DNA from: Falsiroseomonas bella
GTDB lineage: Bacteria > Pseudomonadota > Alphaproteobacteria > Acetobacterales > Acetobacteraceae
Direction: 5' to 3'
DNA length: 64,000 bases
NCBI RefSeq assembly: GCF_003173615.1
Contig: NZ_QGNA01000006.1
Location: 186,001-250,000, forward strand
The position numbers and the translations under genes were made by a program. The notes below the pieces were generated by a model that searched no databases, was not told where the DNA came from, and saw only the letters and a program-made list of their open reading frames with translations. Below are positions 44,265 through 51,961 of the stretch, piece after piece. Position 1 is the stretch's first letter. Each line of letters begins with the position of its first letter.

Positions 44265-45229
44265 GCGCCCCGCTTCTTTCTGTGCGCGGCCTGCGCACGG
44301 TGTTTCCCACGCGGCGTGGCCCGCTCGCGGCCGCCGACGGCGTGGATTTCGACATCGCGGAGGGCGAGGCGCTCGGCGTCGTCGGTGAGAGCGGCTCCGG
44401 CAAGTCCGTCACCTTCCTCTCCGTCCTCGGCCTCGTGCGCCCGCCTGGCAAGGTGGAACGTGGGGAAATCCTGTTCGGGGGCCGCGACCTGCGCCATCTC
44501 TCGCCGAATGAGCTGCGCGCTTTGCGCGGCCGCATGGTCGCGCTGGCCATGCAGGATGCGCTTTCCGCGCTGAATCCCGCGCTCACCATCGGCACCCAGA
44601 TCGTCGAGACACTGCGCGCCCACGCCATCCCGGGCGATCCGCGCGCCGAGGCCGTGCGCCTGCTGACCCGCGTCGGCATCCCGGATGCGGCGCGGCGGCT
44701 CGGCGACTATCCGCACCAGTTCTCTGGCGGCATGCGCCAGCGCGCGATGATCGCCATCTCCCTCGCCGCCCGACCGCGTCTGCTCGTGGCCGACGAGCCG
44801 ACCACGGCGCTGGATGTCACCATCCGCGCGCAGGTGCTCGACCTGCTGGACGAGCTGCGCGCCGAGCAGGGACTCGCGGTGGCCATGATCACGCATGACC
44901 TCGCCGTCGTCGCGGAACGCTGCCCGCGGGTGATGGTGATGTATGCCGGCCAGGTGGTGGAGACCGGCCCGACCGCCGAGGTCATCGCCCAGCCGCGCCA
45001 TCCTTATACGCGCGGCCTGATGGACAGCCTGCCGCGGCTCGAGGATCCCGACCGGCCGTTGCACGCGATCCCCGGCCAGGTCCCGGATCTCGCCACGGTG
45101 GATGCCGGCTGCCGCTACCGCAATCGCTGTGCGCTGGCCGTCGCGGCGTGCGCCGAGCCTGTCGCGCTGGCGCCGGCGGGGGATGCGCGCCTCTCGCGCT
45201 GCATCCGCGCGGCGGAGGTCTCGCCGTGA
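44261..45229 (+). CDS. Peptide-type ABC transporter ATPase (DppD-like)
   Basis: 322 residues from GTG 44261 (third GTGA junction). Walker [21 protein letters not shown], signature [20 protein letters not shown], Walker [16 protein letters not shown]-loop [11 protein letters not shown]. The C-terminal oligopeptide/dipeptide extension has [14 protein letters not shown], whose cysteines match the iron-sulfur-binding pattern of DppD/OppD proteins. Confidence 0.93.
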   Translation: MSAPLLSVRGLRTVFPTRRGPLAAADGVDFDIAEGEALGVVGESGSGKSVTFLSVLGLVRPPGKVERGEILFGGRDLRHLSPNELRALRGRMVALAMQDALSALNPALTIGTQIVETLRAHAIPGDPRAEAVRLLTRVGIPDAARRLGDYPHQFSGGMRQRAMIAISLAARPRLLVADEPTTALDVTIRAQVLDLLDELRAEQGLAVAMITHDLAVVAERCPRVMVMYAGQVVETGPTAEVIAQPRHPYTRGLMDSLPRLEDPDRPLHAIPGQVPDLATVDAGCRYRNRCALAVAACAEPVALAPAGDARLSRCIRAAEVSP

Positions 45230-46215
45230 CCCCGATGCTGGAAGCCGTCGGCGTCACCAAGCACTACATACTCGGCCAGGGCCTTGGTGAGCGCCTGCTG
45301 CGCCACCCGCCGCGCGTGGTGCGCGCGGTGGAGGGCGTGGACCTGCTGGTCGGGCGTGGCGAGACGGTGGGGCTGATCGGGGAGAGCGGCTGCGGCAAGT
45401 CCACACTCGGCCGCCTGCTGCTGCGCCTGCACGAGCCCACCGCCGGCGCGATCCGCTTCGATGGGCAGGAGATTGCGCATCTGGATGATGCCGCGATGCG
45501 TCCGTTGCGGCGGCGGATGCAGATCATCTTCCAGGATCCCTACGCCTCGCTGAACCCGCGCCGCACCGTGCGCGAGATCGTCGGCCTCCCGCTGATCCTG
45601 CATGAAGGCCTGCGCGGCGCGGATCTCGAGCAGCGCGTCGCCGCGATGCTGGACCGCGTCGGCCTCGCGCGTCAGCACCTGGAACGCTACCCGCACCAAT
45701 TCTCCGGCGGCCAGCGCCAGCGGATCGGCATCGCCCGCGCGCTGATCCTGCGCCCGGATTTCGTCGTCTGCGACGAGCCCGTGTCGGCGCTCGATGTCTC
45801 CGTGCAGGCGCAGGTTCTCTCCCTGCTCCGCGAACTGCGCGACGAGATGGGCCTCGCGCTGCTCTTCATCTCGCATGACCTGGCGGTGGTGGCGCATCTC
45901 GCGGCGCGCATCGCCGTGATGTATCTCGGCCGCGTGGTGGAGGAGGGGCCGCGCGACGCGCTGATCCGCCGCCCCGCGCATCCCTACACCCGCGCGCTGC
46001 TCGCCGCCGTGCCGCGACTGGACGCCCCGGAGACGCGCCGCCCGGCACCGGTGGGCGACCTGCCCTCCCCCCTGGCACCGCCGCCGGGCTGCCCCTTCCA
46101 TCCGCGCTGCCCCGAGGCCGGGCCGCGCTGCCGAACCGAAGCCCCCCGTCGCGTCGCGCTGGCCGATGCGGGGCATGTCGTCGCCTGCCATGCGCGCGAC
46201 GGAGGCGTCGGATGA
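45226..46215 (+). CDS. Peptide-type ABC transporter ATPase (DppF-like)
   Basis: 329 residues from GTG 45226 (fourth GTGA junction). Walker [22 protein letters not shown]-loop [20 protein letters not shown], signature [20 protein letters not shown], Walker [22 protein letters not shown]-loop [11 protein letters not shown]; the C-terminal [20 protein letters not shown] is the usual cysteine-containing tail. It completes the importer and overlaps the amidohydrolase gene by 4 bp. Confidence 0.93.
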   Translation: MTPMLEAVGVTKHYILGQGLGERLLRHPPRVVRAVEGVDLLVGRGETVGLIGESGCGKSTLGRLLLRLHEPTAGAIRFDGQEIAHLDDAAMRPLRRRMQIIFQDPYASLNPRRTVREIVGLPLILHEGLRGADLEQRVAAMLDRVGLARQHLERYPHQFSGGQRQRIGIARALILRPDFVVCDEPVSALDVSVQAQVLSLLRELRDEMGLALLFISHDLAVVAHLAARIAVMYLGRVVEEGPRDALIRRPAHPYTRALLAAVPRLDAPETRRPAPVGDLPSPLAPPPGCPFHPRCPEAGPRCRTEAPRRVALADAGHVVACHARDGGVG

Positions 46216-47228
46216 GCAAGCTGGTCCTGCTGCGCGGCGATGCGCGCGCCCGCGGTCTCGGCCAGGCGCAGGCCTGCCCGGAGATGTCGGAGGCCGTGCG
46301 CACCTCGATCCGCACGCGCCTGGCCGGCACGCCGCGCGACGCGGCCTTCCTCGCTGCGCAGCGTGGCGCGACGATGGCGCTCGCTCCCGAAGCCTGGGAG
46401 GAATGCGCCGGCATCGCGGCAGGCTTCGGCTTGGAGGCGTCGGAGGTCTTCGACTTCCTCCATCTCGGCTGCCTCGCCGATCTCGCGCGGCTGCGCGAGG
46501 ACCCGGATGGCTGCACCGCTTTCGCGCGCGACGGCGTGGTGGCGAAGAACCGCGACTTCCGGCCGGAACATGTGGCGCTGCAGCGCATCTTCCTGCTGCA
46601 GGACCCGGCCTGGCGCGGGCGCCGCATCCTCTGCGTCGGCTCTCTCGGCGCGCCCGGCGCCTGGTCCTCCGGCATGAACAGCGACGGATTCGCACTGGCC
46701 GATACCCAGATCGCCACCGCCGATCACGGGCCGGGGATGCTGCGCTACTTCCTGATGAACCGCCTGCTCGCCACCTGCGCCACGGTTGCCGAGGCGGTGG
46801 CGGCGATCCGCGCCATGCCGCATGCGGGCGGCGGCAGCCTGGTGATGGCCGATGCCTCCGGCGCCGGCGCCGCGGTGGAGTTGCGGCACGGCCGCGTGGA
46901 TATCGAGCAGGGGGCGTGCGTCTCGCGCACCAACCACTACACCGCCGCGCCGGAGCGCCTGGCCGCGGTCGCGCATTCCGCCGGCCGGCTGGAGACGCTG
47001 CGCGCCGCGCTGGCGGAAGGCCCGCCCGATCCGCGCGCCCTGCTGGCGCTGCACGCGCCGACCGCGATCTGCCGCCACGCCCCCGATCCCTCGCCGACCC
47101 TGGCCGGGGCCGTCTGGGACACGCTGCATGGCATCGCGCGCATCGCGCTCGGCCCGCCCTGCAGCACGCCCTGGCGGGTCTTCGAACCCGCCGCCGGCGG
47201 ATGGCGCGAAACGCACGCCTTGGCGTAG
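46212..47228 (+). CDS. C45-family (acyl-CoA:6-APA acyltransferase-like) Ntn hydrolase
   Basis: 338 residues. The hallmark DGCTAFARDGVVAKNRDF places the would-be nucleophile at C101, preceded by DPDG where the family autocleaves, and followed by the KNRDF core; GAWSSGMNSDGFALADT and SRTNHYTAAP are further family motifs. Members hydrolyse amide bonds of acyl-amino acids, penicillin-like or other small amides, after self-processing. It has no signal peptide, so it would act in the cytoplasm on a solute imported by the five preceding genes. Confidence 0.85.
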   Translation: MSKLVLLRGDARARGLGQAQACPEMSEAVRTSIRTRLAGTPRDAAFLAAQRGATMALAPEAWEECAGIAAGFGLEASEVFDFLHLGCLADLARLREDPDGCTAFARDGVVAKNRDFRPEHVALQRIFLLQDPAWRGRRILCVGSLGAPGAWSSGMNSDGFALADTQIATADHGPGMLRYFLMNRLLATCATVAEAVAAIRAMPHAGGGSLVMADASGAGAAVELRHGRVDIEQGACVSRTNHYTAAPERLAAVAHSAGRLETLRAALAEGPPDPRALLALHAPTAICRHAPDPSPTLAGAVWDTLHGIARIALGPPCSTPWRVFEPAAGGWRETHALA

Positions 47229-47257
47229 ACTCCGCGCCGGTAACGGCCGGGGGCGCC

Positions 47258-48256
47258 ATGGCTCAGGGCGAGCTGCTGGGGGAGCACGAGAGCATCCGCG
47301 CGGTGCGCGCGCTGGCGGCGCGCATCGCCGCCAGCCCCGTTCACCAGGTGCTGATCTATGGCGAGACGGGCACCGGCAAGGGCCTGGTGGCCCGGATGAT
47401 CCATCGCCTGTCGAAGCGCTCCGGCCGCGCCTTCGTGGATGTGAACTGCGCCGCCATTCCCGCCAACCTCATGGAGAGCGAGCTGTTCGGCCATGAGCGC
47501 GGCGCCTTCACCGGCGCCGCCAACGCCAAGCCCGGTCTGATCGAGGCCGCCGATGGCGGCACGCTGTTCCTGGACGAGATCCGGGAGATGGACCCGCAGC
47601 TCCAGGCCAAGCTGCTGACCCTGCTGGACACGCAGCGGTTCCGCCGCGTGGGCGCGGTGAAGTCCATCGCCGTGGATGTGCGCTTCGTCGCCGCCACCAA
47701 CAAGATCCTGCTGTCCGAGGTCAGCGCCGGCCGCTTCCGCGACGACCTGTACTGGCGGCTGCAGGTGGTGCCCGTGAACATCCCGCCGCTGCGCGCCCGC
47801 GGCGACGACGTGCTGCTGCTGGCCGAGGCCTTCGTGGCCCATCACGGCGCCCGCTGCGGGCGGGTGATCCGCGGGCTGGAGCCGGCCGTCGCCGAGGCCT
47901 TCCGCCGCTATTCCTGGCCCGGCAACGTCCGGGAGCTGGAGAACCTGATCGAGCGCATCGCCATCCTGGAGACCGAGGACCGCGTGCTGATGCGCCACCT
48001 GCCCGATCGGCTGGTGCGAGAAGTGGAGGGCCGCGCCCAGCCGCCGATCGCCGGGATGGGCGGGCAGGGGGCCGAGCATCTGCCGCTGCATCTCGGCTTC
48101 CATGCCGGCACCGAGGCCTTCCAGCGCAGCCTGATCGAGGCCGCGCTGAAGGAAGCCGGCGGCCGCCATGGCCGCGCCGCCCAGCGCCTCCGCCTCTCCC
48201 GCCACGCGCTGCGGCACCAGATGCTGAAGCTCGGCATGGCCGTGCCCACTGCTTGA
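47258..48256 (+). CDS. Sigma54-dependent transcriptional activator, PspF-like layout
   Basis: 332 residues without an N-terminal sensory domain. The AAA+ domain begins at once: Walker A GETGTGKG (35-42), the sigma54-contact loop GAFTGA (82-87), Walker B GTLFLDEI (101-108), VDVRFVAATNKILLSEVSAG and YSWPGNVRELENLIERIAIL. The C-terminal Fis-type HTH is GGRHGRAAQRLRLSRHALRH. With no receiver or GAF domain, activity must be set by expression, by another protein, or by a ligand bound elsewhere. It lies 29 bp after the amidohydrolase gene; sigma54-type promoters flank the operon on both sides. Confidence 0.92.
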   Translation: MAQGELLGEHESIRAVRALAARIAASPVHQVLIYGETGTGKGLVARMIHRLSKRSGRAFVDVNCAAIPANLMESELFGHERGAFTGAANAKPGLIEAADGGTLFLDEIREMDPQLQAKLLTLLDTQRFRRVGAVKSIAVDVRFVAATNKILLSEVSAGRFRDDLYWRLQVVPVNIPPLRARGDDVLLLAEAFVAHHGARCGRVIRGLEPAVAEAFRRYSWPGNVRELENLIERIAILETEDRVLMRHLPDRLVREVEGRAQPPIAGMGGQGAEHLPLHLGFHAGTEAFQRSLIEAALKEAGGRHGRAAQRLRLSRHALRHQMLKLGMAVPTA

Positions 48257-48272
48257 CGGCAACGGGACACAC

Positions 48273-48290
48273 TTGGCACGCTGCGTGCAA
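48273..48290 (+). promoter_or_regulatory. Sigma54-type promoter for the AtuA/DUF4387 pair
   Basis: TTGGCACGCTGCGTGCAA: TTGGCACG, four bases, GTGCA; GG (48275-48276) and GC (48287-48288) are 10 bp apart. One base of the -12 consensus TTGCA differs. It falls 17 bp after the stop of the sigma54 activator gene; transcription near 48300 would leave about 19 nt before the ATG at 48319. Confidence 0.7.
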
Positions 48291-48318
48291 AGCCGCGCCC
48301 ATTCCACGGACGCACGGC

Positions 48319-49707
48319 ATGACCGACATCACCATCCTCTGCCCCACGGGCCATCTCGGCTTCACGCCGCTGGAGCCGGAGTCCTTCCGCGCCGGCTGCG
48401 CGCTGAAGCCGGACTTCATCATCGCCGACAGCGGAAGCTGCGACATCGGGCCGTATCCGCTCGGCGCCGACGGCCAGGCGAGCCCCGCCGCCTGGCAGCG
48501 CCACGACCTCGAGATCATGCTGACCGAGGCGCGCCGGCTCGGCGTGCCGATGATCGTGGGGTCGGCCAGCGACACCGGCACCGATCGCGGCGTGCGGCAA
48601 TTCGCCGAGATCATCCGCGACGTCGCGGCGGAGAAGGGGATGGCGCCCTTCCGCATGGCCACGATCTTCTCCGAGCTCACGCGCGAGCAGGTGCTCGGCC
48701 GCATGCAGGACGGCGCAACGATCCAGGGCCTTGATGGCCGCCCCGACGCCGACGCGGCGCTGATCGGCCGCACCGACCGCATCGTGGCGGTCATGGGCGC
48801 GGAGCCGATCGCCGCCGCGCTCGCCGCCGGCGCCGATGTGGTGATCGCCGGCCGCGCCTCGGACTGCGCGCTGTTCGCGGCGCCGCTGCTGAACGCCGGC
48901 ATGTCGCCGGCGACCGCGTATTACGCCGGCAAGCTGATGGAATGCGCCTCCTTCTGCTGCGAGCCTTTCATGGGCAAGGAGAGCATCTTCGGCCGCATCA
49001 CGGAGGGCGACATCCGCGTCACCGCGATGCATCCCGGCCAGCGCTGCACGCCCGCCTCGCTCGCCAGCCACGCGATGTATGAGCGCCGCGACCCGTTCCG
49101 CGAATACGTCGCCTCCGGCTACGTGGACATGACCAACGTCCACTATGAGCAATGGGACGAGAAGACCGCGCGCGCCACCGGCGCCACCTTCGTCCCCAGC
49201 GCGAAGCCGATGGTGAAGCTGGAAGGCGCAGGGAAGGTGGGCGAGCGGCGGCTGGCCATCGTCGGCATCCGCGATCCCTACACCATCGAGAACATCGACA
49301 AGGCGATGGACTGGGCGCGCGCGCGTCTTGCGGAGCGCTTCGGCGCGCCGGAGAGCGCGGGCTGGACCGTGCACTACCACGTCTATGGCCGCGACGGCGT
49401 GATGGGCAGCCTGGAGCCGAGCCCGCCGCTCCGCCCGCATGAACTCGGCATCGTGGTAGAGACCGTTTGCCAGGATGCGAAGCGCGCCGAGGAGATCTGC
49501 GCGCTGGCCTCGCGCAACCTGTTCTATGCCCGCCTGAAGGAGGTGAAAGGCACGGCCGGCGCCGCGGCGCTGATGTCCGACGAGATCCTGGTCGGCAAGC
49601 CCGGCTACGAATGGACGCTGAACCACGTGATGCCGGTGCGCGACGCGACGGAGCTGTTCCGCACCGAGTTCAGCACGGTCGGCGGCGCGGCGCGGAAGGC
49701 GGCCTGA
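48319..49707 (+). CDS. AtuA-like protein (acyclic terpene utilization / DUF1446 family)
   Basis: 462 residues. Family features: GCALKPDFIIADSGSCDIGP near the N-terminus, MIVGSASDTGTDRGVRQFAE, GADVVIAGRASDCALFAAPL, YYAGKLMECASFCCEPFMGK and the late YHVYGRDGVMGSLEP. AtuA is needed for citronellol/geraniol catabolism in Pseudomonas, but its chemistry is unclear, and most homologues, like this one, are paired with a DUF4387 protein and lie away from terpene genes. The 3-bp gap to the DUF4387 gene shows they form a unit. Confidence 0.85.
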   Translation: MTDITILCPTGHLGFTPLEPESFRAGCALKPDFIIADSGSCDIGPYPLGADGQASPAAWQRHDLEIMLTEARRLGVPMIVGSASDTGTDRGVRQFAEIIRDVAAEKGMAPFRMATIFSELTREQVLGRMQDGATIQGLDGRPDADAALIGRTDRIVAVMGAEPIAAALAAGADVVIAGRASDCALFAAPLLNAGMSPATAYYAGKLMECASFCCEPFMGKESIFGRITEGDIRVTAMHPGQRCTPASLASHAMYERRDPFREYVASGYVDMTNVHYEQWDEKTARATGATFVPSAKPMVKLEGAGKVGERRLAIVGIRDPYTIENIDKAMDWARARLAERFGAPESAGWTVHYHVYGRDGVMGSLEPSPPLRPHELGIVVETVCQDAKRAEEICALASRNLFYARLKEVKGTAGAAALMSDEILVGKPGYEWTLNHVMPVRDATELFRTEFSTVGGAARKAA

Positions 49708-49709
49708 CC

Positions 49710-50030
49710 ATGCGCAACATGCCCACGCTGCGCGACCTCGCCAGCACCATCCGCAGCAAGAATGCCGGGGTCGACCACATCACCTTCGACCTGATCTTCC
49801 GCGAGCGCGCGAATTTCGAGCGCGTGCGGGATTCCGGGGTGCTCTCGGCGGAAAAGGTGGCCGCGCTCTATCGCATCCCGCGCGAACGCGTGACGGATTT
49901 CGTGGTGTTCGAGCCGGCGAACGCGATCAAGTTCACCATCCGCCGCGAGCGCCCCTCCGGCAGTCCCGGCGAGCACGACGTGTTCGGCGCGCAGCAATAC
50001 GCGCCGCTCTTCGACGTGGAAGTGCCCTGA
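49710..50030 (+). CDS. DUF4387 family protein (AtuA partner)
   Basis: 106 residues. TLRDLASTIRSKNAGVDHIT, FDLIFRERANFERVRDSGVL, then YRIPRERVTDFVVFEPANAI and GEHDVFGAQQYAPLF match DUF4387, often encoded directly after, or fused to, AtuA-like proteins. Its role is unknown; it is probably a small subunit of the same enzyme. Start ATG 49710 follows the AtuA-like stop by 2 bp. Confidence 0.85.
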   Translation: MRNMPTLRDLASTIRSKNAGVDHITFDLIFRERANFERVRDSGVLSAEKVAALYRIPRERVTDFVVFEPANAIKFTIRRERPSGSPGEHDVFGAQQYAPLFDVEVP

Positions 50031-50036
50031 CCAGAA

Positions 50037-50064
50037 CTCCCTCCCCCGCTTGCGGGGGAGGGAG
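50037..50064. terminator. Perfect 12-bp hairpin between convergent genes
   Basis: CTCCCTCCCCCG (50037-50048), loop CTTG, CGGGGGAGGGAG (50053-50064). It sits 6 bp after the DUF4387 stop and 7 bp before the stop of the convergent aldolase gene, so it can stop transcription in both directions. There is no T-tract; the CCCCCGCTTGCGGGGG core resembles palindromic repeats scattered in other high-GC alphaproteobacterial genomes. Confidence 0.7.
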
Positions 50065-50071
50065 CAGATGG

Positions 50072-50854
50072 TCAGCTGTCGAAATCCGGGTCCGTCCGGC
50101 GCAACTGCCGCAGCAGGCCCGGCCATTCCAGCAGACCGTATTTCCGTGAGTTCGGCGGATCGTACATCGCGCAGGACTTCTGCACGACCTCCTCGCTCGG
50201 CACCTCCAGCTCGGTGTTGCAGGCCATCGCCTGCAGCTGCGCCTGGCAGGCGCGCTCCATGCCCCACATGGCGATGAAGGCCTCCGCCACGCTGTCGCCG
50301 ATGGTCAGCAGGCCGTGGTTGCGCAGGATGCAGTAGTTCCGGCTGCCGATGCTGCGCGCCAGGCTCTCGCGCTCCGCCGGGTCGCGCTCGGGGCCGCGGA
50401 AGTCGTGATAGGCGATGCGGCCGTAGAAGCGGGTCGCCGTCTGCGTCAGCGGCAGCAGCCCGCATTTCAGCGCGCTTACCGCCATGCCGGCGATGGTGTG
50501 CGTGTGCATCACCGCCTGCGCGTCCGGCCGCGCGCGGTAGATGCCGCTGTGGATGGTGAAGCCCGCCGGATGCAGGCCATAGGGCGTCTCGGGGCGATAC
50601 AGGATCTCGCCCTCCATGTTCACCTTCAGCAGCGAGCTTGCCGTGATCTCGCTGAACAGCATGCCGTTCGGGTTGATCAGGAACTCGCCCGGCGCACCCG
50701 GCACACGGCAGGTGATGTGGGTGTAGATCATGTCCGACATGCCGTAGCGGTCGCAGAGCCGGTAGCAGGCGGCGAGGTCCACCCGCGCCTGCCACTCCGC
50801 CGCGCTGACCGAGCCCTGGATCGGGGCGATCTGCAGGGGCTGGACGATGCTCAT
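50072..50854 (-). CDS. Class II aldolase/adducin family protein
   Basis: 260 residues from ATG 50854. DLAACYRLCDRYGMSDMIYT opens the fold; zinc-site histidines are seen in ITCRVPG...VMHTHTIAGMAV (HxH) and RNHGLLTIGDSVAEAFIAMW. Members cleave phosphorylated sugars (fuculose, ribulose) or decarboxylate; this clade also includes uncharacterised proteins without phosphate specificity. It follows a TctC gene on the minus strand by 20 bp, so the pair probably handles an imported hydroxy- or oxo-acid. Confidence 0.85.
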   Translation of the reverse strand: MSIVQPLQIAPIQGSVSAAEWQARVDLAACYRLCDRYGMSDMIYTHITCRVPGAPGEFLINPNGMLFSEITASSLLKVNMEGEILYRPETPYGLHPAGFTIHSGIYRARPDAQAVMHTHTIAGMAVSALKCGLLPLTQTATRFYGRIAYHDFRGPERDPAERESLARSIGSRNYCILRNHGLLTIGDSVAEAFIAMWGMERACQAQLQAMACNTELEVPSEEVVQKSCAMYDPPNSRKYGLLEWPGLLRQLRRTDPDFDS

Positions 50855-50874
50855 GCCTCGATGCTCCTCCTCGT

Positions 50875-51846
50875 TCACTCGGTCCGGATGCCGAGCTGCG
50901 CGACCAGCGCGCGCCATTTCGCGATCTCCGCCGGCAACCGCGCGGCAAGCGGGGCGGGGCCGTCCAGACGCAGCGTGCCCGCAGCCTCCGCCATGCGCGC
51001 CTTGAGCTGCTCGTCCTCGCGCAGGTGCGCCAATTCCGCCACCAGCCGGTCGCGCAGTGCCGGGGGGAAGCCCTTCGGCGCATACATCGAGAAGAAGTTC
51101 GGCGCCTCGTAGCCCGGCACCTTCTCCGCGATCGCGGGCACGTCCGGCACCACCGCCACGCGCTCCGCGGTCGTCACGCCGAGCAGCCGCGCGCGGCCCT
51201 GGCGCACATGCTGCAGCACCTCGATCGAACTGCCGAAGATCAGGTCGATCTCGCCGGCATAGATCGCGTTCACCGCCTGCGAGATGCCGCGATAGGGCAC
51301 ATGGGTCAGCTTGATCCCCGCCATCGAGGCGAAGAGCTCCGTCGTCAGATGGTTCGCCGAGCCGACGCCGCCCGAGCCGTAGTTCAGCTTCTCCGGATTG
51401 GCCTTCGCGAAGGCCAGCAGGTCGTCCAGCGAGCGATAGGGCGAATCCATCCGCACCATCAGCCCGGCCGGCAGGTCCACCACCGTCGTCAGCGGCTCCA
51501 GGTCGCGCACCGGATCGAAGCCGAGCGAGGGTTGCAGCACGGGCAGGATCGCGACCGAGGCCGAGATGAAGAGGAGCGTCGCGCCATCCGGGGGCGACTT
51601 CACCACATGCTGCGCGCCGAGCCCGCCGCCCGCGCCCGGCCGGTTCTCCACCACGAAGGCGGCGCCGAGCCGCTGGCTCAGCCGGTCCGCGATGATGCGC
51701 GCCGGAATGTCCTGCGGGCCGCCGGCCGCGAAGGGGATGACGATCCGCGCCTGGCGCACCGGCCAGGCCTCCTGCGCCTGCGCGCGCCCGGCGATGCCGG
51801 CGAGCGCCAGGCCGGTCCCGGCCAGCAGCAGGTTGCGTCGTTCCAT
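50875..51846 (-). CDS. Tripartite tricarboxylate (Bug/TctC) family receptor
   Basis: 323 residues from ATG 51846. Leader MERRNLLLAGTGLALAGIAG with cleavage near RAQAQ, then WPVRQARIVIPFAAGGPQDI and NRPGAGGGLGAQHVVKSPPD. The canonical KPIR is changed to RQAR and the FxPGG loop to FAAGG, but the fold signature is intact. It is the periplasmic receptor leading an operon with the class II aldolase. Divergent from the Ldh2-family dehydrogenase gene with 115 bp between starts. Confidence 0.88.
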   Translation of the reverse strand: MERRNLLLAGTGLALAGIAGRAQAQEAWPVRQARIVIPFAAGGPQDIPARIIADRLSQRLGAAFVVENRPGAGGGLGAQHVVKSPPDGATLLFISASVAILPVLQPSLGFDPVRDLEPLTTVVDLPAGLMVRMDSPYRSLDDLLAFAKANPEKLNYGSGGVGSANHLTTELFASMAGIKLTHVPYRGISQAVNAIYAGEIDLIFGSSIEVLQHVRQGRARLLGVTTAERVAVVPDVPAIAEKVPGYEAPNFFSMYAPKGFPPALRDRLVAELAHLREDEQLKARMAEAAGTLRLDGPAPLAARLPAEIAKWRALVAQLGIRTE

Positions 51847-51961
51847 GGTTTCCTCCTCGTGCTTGGTTGGCGCGGAGACTGCCACGGAGCCGCGCTCTGC
51901 GGTAGGCAGCGGGACACCGCCGGGGCAGGCTCCGGCGCGAGTTCACGGAGCGAAACGCCGC

